Positions 55,324 to 64,000 of a stretch of 64,000 bases of DNA are shown here, piece after piece. Every line of letters begins with the position of its first letter. The stretch's first letter is position 1. Under the pieces are notes generated by a model. It was not told the DNA's origin. It did not search any database and was given only the letters and a program-made list of their open reading frames with translations. The DNA is taken from assembly GCA_001051155.2 (NCBI GenBank), contig JYIP02000010.1, positions 930,001 through 994,000 of the forward strand. The letters are read 5' to 3'. This DNA is from Chrysoporthe austroafricana (taxonomy: Eukaryota > Ascomycota > Sordariomycetes > Diaporthales > Cryphonectriaceae). A program made the position numbers and the translations under genes.

Positions 55324-56641
55324 CGTGGCAGTCCCGTGGGGTTCGTCGCGCCCCTCTTCGTAGGAGCGATGGTGGTGTTGGTGGTGTGGTCGTAGGAGCA
55401 GCGAGAGGCTGGGGGAGGAGCAGGCGGAGGAGGGATGGGGAGACGCAGCTGGTCTCGAGCTGGATGTATATATGTCCCGTCTAAGCTCTGGTTCCACCGT
55501 ACCACGCGCACCCCGTGAGTGGGAAAGTATCGTGATTGGAGCGCAAGGAGCGAGCGATTGCCGCAACAACGGAGACGGTGACGCCAGAATTCAGGCTATT
55601 TGCGGTGCGTGGGTTCTCTTCTGGTGTGGACTGTTTTCTTCCGCCGAGGAGGTGGTTCATGGTGGAGCTGCAGTGGGATGATGCCGCGGGGTAATTGCTA
55701 TTACACTTAGAGCCCAGGGGCAGTTGGCTGGGGGGGGGGTTCAGGGGGTCCCCTGCCGGCGAAGCTTACCCCTGTCCCCAGGTGCCCAGGTCTAAAGACG
55801 ATGCTTCCACCCACAGCTTGGATTGTACTTGGCTCTTGTACCTATCTCCAGCCTCAACCTGAGCCTCAATTACTTGCAGCCCCTTGTCGATGCTATGATG
55901 TGCTCCCTTCTCATATGCGAAAAGCTACAGGCCTCCCTCTGCTCCTAGGGCCAAACCCAACCTATGCAAAGTCTCCTGAATTTTGCCACGCATGATGGAC
56001 GGCTCCAGCTCTGAAGCCTTGGGGTGCTTACTAACAGCACTTCTGGGGAGCTGCGTTCAGGATGGTCTGAACTGAGACCTCGATGCCGCTTTTGCTTGGC
56101 TAGTGACAAAGTTCGGCATGTGCTCAGTCTGAAGAGAGGTAGAGTATGGCAGGATCATGTCTGGGAGCTGTGGAGCTCCTTGTTCCGGTGGAATACATCC
56201 TCAGATTAGATGCAGGCCAGTGCCTCTTTGTCTTCACAGGTCATGCAAGGGCCGCCTAAACCACTCAGAGATAACTGGATGGATCTCTCATCCCAGCTCA
56301 AACAAGGTAGCGGTCGCGGGCTTCCTGGGTTGAAGACTATGGTAGAGACCCAGGAACCATGGTCTTTAGTTTGTCTGTAGGTAGATGATGGGTTGCCGTA
56401 CAAATGTGCTCACAGAGGGGGTGGCAGGCTTTTGGTGCTGAAAATAGGGTAGTGGTGGGTAGGTGAAGGAAAGTTGGGAGGGGGGGGGGTGACCGCCGCC
56501 TGGCTTTCGCCTTTAGCAACCCACCATCTACTTGTTACCTTTGAGCCTCCACACCCGCATTCCTCTATCGACGACGACGTTCACCATTTGATATAAGCCC
56601 TAAGCTATCATTGGTCTTTACAGCTCTCTCAACACTACACA
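55324..56641. other. Intergenic region with two G10 tracts
   Basis: 1.3 kb with G10 at 55730-55739 and 56480-56489. From 56,560 to 56,641 it looks like a promoter and leader of the relic that follows (GATATAAG, CT-rich, then CACTACACA before ATG). Confidence 0.45.
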
Positions 56642-57487
56642 ATGGCGCACAAAGAAGATGATGGCATCTACGGCGTCTCAGATGATGAAGCCTTACGGTT
56701 TGCGTAATCAGCGAAAGCTGCGGAAGTCCAAGAGGAAGGTCATCAGATCATCCAGCTGGACCAGAGCTGCATGTATCTTGGTCGATCGCTTTTTAATGAC
56801 CGACACTGAGGGATTGCCGCTCCTTTTAGAGTCCTCGAATCAGACGGCACACGATATCCTTTCCCTTCAGAACATCTGAGGAGATGGGACTACATGACAA
56901 TTCCTGGCTAAATAGTAGAGTTCCTGAACGGAACAGTTCGAAACGAGATGAAACTCTTGGCTCTGGGACCCAAGCACGGTTCTGGCTTCCCCTCAGCCGT
57001 ATGATCGGCCTGGCTTACCATCACAGTACACGATATGCCAGAAGGTATAAAGTTTCCCCTAAGCGTTAACGCTTGTGCAGTCGTGTTCTACGAAGATTGT
57101 TGTTTGCCAGGTCGCCAGCCATCTTGCACGGTGTTAGACCTGTAATGTTTGTGGTTTGGGTTTCAGGAGCTAGGTCGTGGTCCCCAAATCCTCTTCGTAC
57201 TGACCAGACAATGAGAGGTCGTCCATTTGCTTCTGCAAGGACTTGCTTCCAGTACTGGCGTCTACTCGCAAGTGGTGCCTGTCTCCAGGATCTCCTCTAT
57301 TGACTCTATTATTGATAGTTTTGGGGAGCTACGATGCCGTTTCAGGGAAGCATGATCGCCCCTATGGCGTGGTTTTCGTGATCTCTACCGCGACGGGCGC
57401 TATTCGAGGTCAGAAACCTGGCTCACCATCGCTGGGGGTCGACAGAACGATTCTAAGGCTGCCGTGAGGTTCGAAAAGAGTCAGTAG
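56642..57487 (+). pseudogene. Point-mutated gene relic with seven internal stops in one continuous frame
   Basis: From ATG 56,642 (MAHKEDDGIYGVSDDEALRF) to TAG 57,485 one frame stays protein-like for 281 codons but is broken by stops. They are at 56705 (TAA), 56807 (TGA), 56909 (TAA), 57002 (TGA), 57143 (TAA), 57212 (TGA) and 57353 (TGA). Text between stops is convincing, for example GIAAPFRVLESDGTRYPFPS, LRRWDYMTIPG, IVEFLNGTVRNEMKLLALGP, TITVHDMPEGIKFPLSV and LWRGFRDLYRDGRYSRSETW. No frameshift is needed. Each stop is one C-to-T change from CAA or CGA, a pattern that fits RIP-like mutation. I do not recognise the family. The copy cannot encode a full protein. Confidence 0.6.
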
Positions 57488-58050
57488 GAGGGGGGCTCAT
57501 AACCTTCGCCGGGGCAACCGGATTAGTCTGCGGGATTGGTTTGAGCTGAGGATGGAAAGGAGGAAAAAACTTCCGGCTGCGCCCGGGCGGATCAGCTGGT
57601 GGTCCGAGCAGTGTTTCCTACAGGGCTTTTCTCAGGATCCCCGACTGATGAGAGTTTTGATCAAGGACAACTAGCTCAACACCAGTGGACAACAAGCGCG
57701 CGCGCGCGCGACAGAGTTGCCAACCACTGGAGCCGCCAAGCCGCCAGATGCATCCGAAGTGTCTGAGCCCCCATAGTTTGCCTTTTTGGAGAACTATACC
57801 AACCACGATGATAACCTCAAGTCGAGCCTATCGTCCTTCCAAATGTCGACCCATCATTGTTTGCCCTCCGTCTTTCTGCTTTCCCAGCTATGCTTCTAGC
57901 TCTGTAAACTCTTACTGTCTTTACATCACTGCGAGGTGAGGCGCTGCCGTTGACCGGACTTCCACTCTTTCGGCCCTGGGGGCTTAACAAGGCAAGGCCT
58001 CGATTGCACTCTTTTTAAGGACAGCGGAAATATCCGTCTTTGTCATCACC
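57488..58050. other. Intergenic gap with (CG)n tract
   Basis: 563 bp including an alternating GCGCGC run at about 57696-57710. No gene supported. The final 60 bp form the leader of the esterase gene. Confidence 0.45.
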
Positions 58051-60200
58051 ATGCACGTCTCTTTTCTCGCGGGGCTAGTGTCCCTCGCCCCCGCTATCAG
58101 CGCGGTCGACCCTCTCAGTAGGCTGTTCCCCACCAACCCAGGCCGTCAAGACCAAACTCACTGCTAACTAAGAACCGACACAGTCGACCTGGAATATGCA
58201 CAGTATCAGGGCAAGACACTAGGCAATGGCGTAAATCAGTGGCTCGGGCTGCGGTTCGCCGCGCCCGCCGTCCCGCCACGCCGCTTCGCGGAGGCCCAGC
58301 CGCCGCTCAATGAGACCACCGTCCAGGATGCCACCAAGGAGGGCGCGCTTTGCGTGAGCGCCAACAACCCGGAGGGCTTCCAGTTCGACTCACCTCGGCA
58401 ATTTATGGCCGAGGACTGCCTGTTCGCCGCCGTGTATGCGCCGGCCAACGCAACGGAGATGAGCATGCTGCCGATCATGATGTTCCTCTCCGGCGGCGGG
58501 TTCACCTCGAACTCAAACGGCAATTACAACGGCTCAGGTCTTGTAGAGGCCAGCGGAATGAACATGATCGTGGTGAGGGCCAACTACCGTGTCGGCATCC
58601 TGGGTTTTATCGGCGGCACGTTGATCGACAATGACACGAAAGGGGCGACAAGCAACAACGGGCTGAAAGAGTGAGCCACCAACCCCCCCCCTCCCCCCAA
58701 ATATTTTTTCTTCCTATTCTGTCTTGCTATTACATGCTGACCGCACCACCCAGCATGATAGCCGCTGCTCGCTGGGTCCAGAAATACGCTCCCAAGTTTG
58801 GCGGCGACCCAAACCACATCGTGATCTCGGGCGCGTCGTCCGGCGGCAACGCCATCGACGAGCTACTCGCAGCCAACAATGGAACCGGTTTCCCGGGCCT
58901 TTTCGTGGGTGCCATCGCCGAGAGCACGGGCTGGGGGGCCGAGGGTCCCTCCGCGACCCGCGACGCCGCGCTGACTAACAACATCGTGGCGACAGGGTGT
59001 GACACGGCGACCGACCCGATTGACTGCATGCGCAACATGCCCATCGGGGAGTTCCAGGCGCGCACGACCAAGGACGGGTGGGGCCCAACAGTGGACGGAA
59101 AGTTCATCGTGGCGCCGCATTACCAGATGTACGAGCAGGGCCGGTTCCAGAACATTCCCGTCATCTACGGCTATGCAAGCGATGAGGCGACGCCTAACTT
59201 CATCTCCAACCAGACCGTCAATACGACCGCCGAACTGGGCAATGACATCCAGGGCGACGTAGGCAAGAGCATGACGGACGCGGAGCGGGATGCCGTGCTC
59301 GCCATGTACCCGGAGAGCCTGAACAACGTGTCCTTTTTCGGGCGCAACATGGGACCTCGCAACGCGAGCCTGCGCGAGGGCACTGGTGCCCAGTGGCAGC
59401 GCGATGCAGCCATCGATACGGAACTGAAACTCCACTGCGTTGGCGCCTTCTTCAGCGACATGTTCGCGAGCATGGGTCAGACGGCCAACTATGCATATCG
59501 GTACAACATCCTCGATGAGACACCCGGCGGCAACGCCGATAAGGGCTTGTTCTCGCCGCACACTAGCGAGCTGTATGCCGTCTGGGGTAACAATAATACC
59601 GACGCCGGCGACCCGGGCTGTCTGACCCTGGACCCAGCCGATCCGCTGTCGTGCGCGACGGGCGCTTCCATCACACAGCAGTACTGGATCTCGTTTGTGC
59701 GCACGCTCAACCCCAACACCCTTCGCGCGGCGGGTAGCCCCGAGTGGACGCCCTGGAGCATCACGAGCCCCAACCGAATCGTGCTAGACAATATGAACGC
59801 CACCATGGAGCAGATGGGCGCGGCGGTAGGCGAGGTGCTGCTCAACGGCATGAACCAGCGCCAGAGGTGCTTGGGCTCGACGTTGGGCTTTTCCAAGAGG
59901 ATCAACTTGGGGTTGGGGGCTAACCAAACGTCACCGCCGTTTGCGAATGGCACCAGGACAGATCCAACGCTGGCTGCGTTACAGAGTTCTAGTGCTGATG
60001 CCGGTACTGGGACTGGATCGGCCTCAGGAAGCAATGCCAGCACAGCAACGCAGACATCGACTGGCAACGGCGACCAGAGTAGCAATGCAACCAGCCCGAG
60101 GCCAGTGGTGGGAACATCAAAGGCTTCCACGTTCATCCCGAAATCGATCTCCTTGGCAGTTGTGTTGCTAGCAGCTGTACTTTTGAACATGGACTTGTAA
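58051..60200 (+). CDS. Carboxylesterase/lipase type B, secreted and probably GPI-anchored
   Basis: Exons 58051-58117, 58184-58670 and 58754-60200 (introns 66 and 83 nt) give 666 residues. Residues 1-18 (MHVSFLAGLVSLAPAISA) are a signal peptide. The alpha/beta hydrolase core has WLGLRFAAPAVPPRRF, AEDCLFAAVYAP, VVRANYRVGILGF and GGDPNHIVISGASSGGNAI. The triad is Ser in GASSG, Glu in YASDEATPN and His in SPHTSELYAVWG. The usual nucleophile elbow GESAGG is here GASSGG, an atypical version. The C-terminal ~90 residues are Ser/Thr/Gly-rich and end in SKASTFIPKSISLAVVLLAA plus a short hydrophobic tail, a GPI-attachment signal pattern. Many NxS/T sites fit a cell-wall or cell-surface enzyme. The substrate is not known. 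Confidence 0.93.
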
Positions 60201-61426
60201 GAGAAAGGGAACACCATATACAGCCGCAGCAGCAGCAGGTGATGGGGGAGGCGGCGGCGGAGGCAGATGAGACTAGGACTAGTCAGGACCATCAAGTCTA
60301 GCACTTATAATCTGAAGTAATTTGATGTCTTCGTCTGTCCCGCTTCAATCGCCCGCTCTGCTATCGTTCTCTGTCATTGTTTGTATCGCCTTGGGAACAA
60401 GCGTCAAACAAAAGTCGGTCAACCTCGGAGCCGACTTACACCCTCAGAGCCTTGCCCTCTCAAGATACAAACATGGAGCACCTTTTCTGCTTACACCTCC
60501 CCTTATACCCAATGTTCGCATTATTTTAAAATACTTAAGCTAAACTCAATCTATTTGCACTGAGCGAGTCTGATGGTTACGTTATTACGTAAGGCATCTA
60601 TAGCCAACGCGCTCCCCGGGACTACCAGCAAAGCTTTAATGACGACAAAATTATTCGTAGGCTGTTAACATTTGCTGATCCCCGTGCACGACCCGGGTTC
60701 CTGCTAGGTAAGGTCTCTTGGACTTGGACATGTCATGGGAGCCTTTGGGTGGACGAAGAGAGGCACCTCTCCCAAATATCGGCGTACTAGTTTAGCTCTT
60801 GAACATCTCGCTGGACATATCATTGTACATGATGCCGCTGAGTGAGTCCAGTCAAAGCCGTCCCTCACTAGCGGCGAAGTTATGAGAATCGGAGTTAATG
60901 ACATAATTTGGCAATGGCGCCATTATATGAGTTTTCGTGTCACTCTCTAGATCGAATTGCTAATACAAGCCTACAGACTACAGGGTGCATCCGACCTCTG
61001 GGTCAAATGTAATGATCATTACAGTCGGGCCATTATGGCTGCGCACAGTACCCAGGCCTTGGGCGAAGGCAGTTTGATGGTCTCTAATATAGGTTTCACG
61101 GTGCGCTCTAAGCGACGCTCTACTCGGCATATCTAGTTAGTAATCTGTATGTAAAGTAATGGGGAGCGATGTAGAGCTGCATGGGCAAGCAAGCTCAAAA
61201 CGTTCAGGATTTCGGCAACCTGATTGACGAAGTTCAAACGTTGAAGTCACGGAGAAATGCCACTGTGGAAGATTACAATGAATCACGTACGGCAAAGTGT
61301 GCAAACAATCTGTATTGTCTCGTCCTTTTCCACCCCATATGATTAGCTTGCTAACGCCCCTTTCTACTCGAAAGGATGTTGGGATTGTCGCAAGCGAGTT
61401 CTGCCGGAACCAAAGTGAGAGGCTAG
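60201..61426. other. Intergenic region
   Basis: 1.2 kb, AT-rich from 60,530 to 61,170. No gene seen. Confidence 0.4.
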
Positions 61427-63220
61427 CTAGCTAGTGTGGCCGCCTACCCGCCTATCGGCACGTCCCCATCCCTCCTGCACAGCCGGTAAAGCCTGTAAAT
61501 ACCACGCCGATACAAGGATCACGCCAGTGTGGTAGAAGCGACGTTGTGTTTTGTTGACGCGCTTCAAAGCCGTCTTCCAATCAATACCAACCTGCCACTC
61601 CGTAATGTCCTCCAGTAGCAGCGCGGTATCAAAGTTATACATCCAGAAGATCTTGTCTGGCTTCTCGGAATCATATCGCTTAGCTAAGGCCTCAGAGAGC
61701 CTCACGGTTGCGTGACTGAAGAAATTGCTAAAAAGTCCGGGTGAGAACGAGTATCGGTCGCGGACGAGCCAGAGGGGCTTCTTCGGCGAGGTGACGTCTA
61801 TTACCGCAATGTAGTTGGTCGGTGACCAGGGGGCCGCCTCCTCGGACTTCAGCTGACAAGACTGTGTGCAGACCCTACCAAGCTGCACAACGAAGCGGGG
61901 CTTGTTCTTTGTGTACAGATGGATCGGATAGACGATCTCGTTGATATTCTCATCGAAGCGGTCGCCCCTGCTCCTCCTCTTGCTGATGCGTAGCTGCTTC
62001 GGAAACTGCGTCGGTCGCTCCCCATCGAATTCCAACCACTCTCGGGCTTTTACCTCAGCAAGGTCGATTCCATACCGTACCAGACCGTCCTTTTCCACGC
62101 TTGCCGGCAGGGGAAGAGGAACCACGAACTGAGCTGCTTGGGTGAGCGGGTGAGCCACTTGATGGAGTTCGCGTTCATTGATTTCACCGTCCCGAAGCAT
62201 TTCCAGGCTCAGTATATTTCGTACGTAGTCTGTGGCTAACAGACCGCTGGGAGCTGCGAGACCGCTGAGAGTTGACAGATTGCTAGGAACTGCGAGATCG
62301 CCGAGAATCCCGAGACGAACGAGCTCGTCGCGCTCCACGTTGGACCCGAATTGACGGCAAAGATCACCCCAACCTCGATCGCATACGGTGCATGAGCACG
62401 TCTGGGGTTGGTCTAAGACACAAAATTCCCCCTCCCTTCGTGGCTTGATGCGCTTCGTCACTTTGCGTAGCATCTTGGCAAGGTAGCCCTTGAAATCGAC
62501 TTGCCGTTTGAGGACCGCCTTCTGCTGAACCTCAATGCGTTCTATAGCCTCATAAATCTCCTCAACCTGGGCGACAACGTTAGTTCCTGTTAGATTTGTA
62601 TCATCAACAGTAGGCCCGGTGCACGAGCGCCGGGGTGTGGGTGAGACATCAACCACTCCAGCATCCCTTCGCGGAAGGTCTAACTTGACGCGCTTCATCA
62701 ACTCGCCTAGCGCCCTGGTAAAGTACTCCTCGATATCAACTTGGTGCTTGTGGATCACCTTCTGCTGAGCTTCGATGCGTTCTATAGCCTCATCGGTCTC
62801 CTCGAGCCGGATGATGATGTTGGTTCCTGTCAGATTTGTATCATCAACAGTAGGCTCGGTGCCTGGGATATGGTCCTTGAAGGAGCCGTTGCTTGTGAAG
62901 AAGTTGGCAAGTGTAGGGGGTGATTCCACATGTCTGTCAAGATGCTCGATCGACTGACAGTCAGGTGCTCTGACTACCAGCGTAGAGCTGCCGCCGTGAT
63001 GCTTGCCAGCCTGGAGAGGATTGTCCTCGGACGCACCGTCGTCTCGAGTAGGCATCTTAATTGTGGCTCGCTCTTGGTATTGAGAACTATCGTTCAGGTG
63101 CTCAAGCTTATTGCCAAGCATGCTAGCCGAGTTGTTGCTGCCCGAAGTGCTGGGGTGCAGCTTTTGGGGCTGCGCACTACCTTGACCCTCTTCGCGCTCG
63201 AAGTTAGGGGAGTTGGACAT
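61427..63220 (-). CDS. Orphan protein with an 80-residue internal duplication
   Basis: Open for 597 residues from ATG 63,220 (MSNSPNFEREEGQGSAQPQK). The first ~120 residues are polar and probably disordered. A segment at 123-187 (PTVDDTNLTGTN... EAIERIEAQQK...) recurs at 203-264, an exact 80-residue period. Each copy begins with the same 11 residues and continues as a heptad-like coiled coil with a basic end. Then come a Cys cluster (CSCTVCDRGWGDLC) and a leucine-rich stretch. The C-terminal 230 residues look globular and include EWLEFDGERPTQFPKQLRIS, NYIAVIDVTSPKKPLWLVRD and FNFDTALLLEDI-like text near 560. No known domain recognised. A role cannot be assigned. Confidence 0.6.
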   Translation of the reverse strand: MSNSPNFEREEGQGSAQPQKLHPSTSGSNNSASMLGNKLEHLNDSSQYQERATIKMPTRDDGASEDNPLQAGKHHGGSSTLVVRAPDCQSIEHLDRHVESPPTLANFFTSNGSFKDHIPGTEPTVDDTNLTGTNIIIRLEETDEAIERIEAQQKVIHKHQVDIEEYFTRALGELMKRVKLDLPRRDAGVVDVSPTPRRSCTGPTVDDTNLTGTNVVAQVEEIYEAIERIEVQQKAVLKRQVDFKGYLAKMLRKVTKRIKPRREGEFCVLDQPQTCSCTVCDRGWGDLCRQFGSNVERDELVRLGILGDLAVPSNLSTLSGLAAPSGLLATDYVRNILSLEMLRDGEINERELHQVAHPLTQAAQFVVPLPLPASVEKDGLVRYGIDLAEVKAREWLEFDGERPTQFPKQLRISKRRSRGDRFDENINEIVYPIHLYTKNKPRFVVQLGRVCTQSCQLKSEEAAPWSPTNYIAVIDVTSPKKPLWLVRDRYSFSPGLFSNFFSHATVRLSEALAKRYDSEKPDKIFWMYNFDTALLLEDITEWQVGIDWKTALKRVNKTQRRFYHTGVILVSAWYLQALPAVQEGWGRADRRVGGHTS

Positions 63221-64000
63221 GATGGGCTAGTCCTATGGCTGGAGGCTCTGACAGATAAGAATCGCTCGGCAAAGGATGCTTTCGGCCTGCGGCTGGTGGT
63301 CTAGTGCTGAACGGCAGGGTGATGATGATGGTGATGAGGATGGGGATGAGCACAGATGACAGTGGACGTCAAGTGACTGGATTGTCGTCGTCTCGTACGT
63401 GCAGAGATGAAAGAACTGGGTACGTCGGGCTGTTGCTTGGTAGTTCTTATCTCAGTGTCGATGCTGGGTAAGTACTGAGAAAATTTTCAATACAGCAGCG
63501 ACGATATCTCTTCAATATAATGACCAATATTTGCGACTTGAGTGATTAGAGAGACGGTTTGATTTAGTACAGCACCTGTAGTAATTATAAAGAGCTATAG
63601 TAGGTGTACGCTTCCTTTCCGTTTTGCTCTTTTTCTTTCCTTTTCTTCCTTTTTCTTTTTCTTTTTAAGACGAAGTACCTTGTACGTTCTTGACTAGCAC
63701 TTCGGTATTGTTTCCAGAGAACCTTTCATATCATTTCCATTTCGATATTTTGTTAGCCGTCGCGTTTAACGTGAAAGCTACCTAGCTACACGCTTGCTTC
63801 TCACTGCCCTCTGCTTTATCGCCCTCTAGATCACTCGCCCATGGTTCGACCTCACAGACCCCGACCCGATCTAGCTTCTGGCAGCTCATTCCTAGACAAA
63901 AATCATTGAGCACCAGCTCTGTCTGGTTTGCGAATAGCCACGATCCCTGCCATGCTCTTTCTTTGAACACTAGGCTGCATTCCCTTGAATAAAGACTGGA
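63221..64000. other. Upstream region of the orphan gene
   Basis: 780 bp to the window end. It contains a pyrimidine-rich CTTTTT tract at about 63612-63667. No gene supported. Confidence 0.45.

Overview
The window is nuclear DNA of a filamentous ascomycete (Pezizomycotina, most likely Sordariomycetes). The genes have short introns (56 to about 230 nt) with GT..AG borders and CTGAC/CTAAC-type branch sites. The protein families are fungal: HET, Clr5, DUF3425-bZIP, fungal rhodopsin-like and fungal arylsulfotransferase. Single-copy eukaryotic housekeeping genes (cct6, vid27, tsr4, eIF3k, DNA ligase I) are interleaved with accessory DNA. I see no operons, viral genes, CRISPR array, rRNA or convincing tRNA. 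Exon borders were chosen by eye from splice signals and family similarity, and each model was checked to be a multiple of three.

1-20,900 (mostly accessory): a 5'-truncated gene opening on an HEXXH zinc motif; a secreted arylsulfotransferase; a cluster of three HET-domain genes, all damaged (in-frame stop, frameshift, and a relic); a 2',3'-cyclic-nucleotide phosphodiesterase (cpd1); a microsatellite-rich gene-poor stretch with two doubtful genes; then an SDR oxidoreductase divergent from a DUF3425 bZIP regulator.

22,700-34,050: trehalose-6-phosphate synthase (tps1), an amino-acid/GABA/choline-type permease, a seven-helix rhodopsin-like membrane protein with an apparent GC-AG intron, and vid27.

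34,050-41,000: a 2.6-kb gap holding a dispersed short repeat, then a 1,389-residue Clr5-ankyrin protein whose C-terminus is built from 18-bp and 93-bp tandem repeats.

41,400-55,320 (core block): prenylcysteine oxidase/lyase, cct6, tsr4, a secreted DUF8021-like protein, eIF3k divergent from DNA ligase I, and aldose 1-epimerase.

55,320-64,000: a point-mutated pseudogene (seven internal stops, one continuous frame), a GPI-anchor-type carboxylesterase, and an orphan protein with an 80-residue internal duplication. The most interesting theme is decay by C-to-T-type changes: HET nonsense codons at conserved Trp positions and the 56.6-57.5 kb relic both fit RIP-like mutation. I found no clear new multi-gene system.
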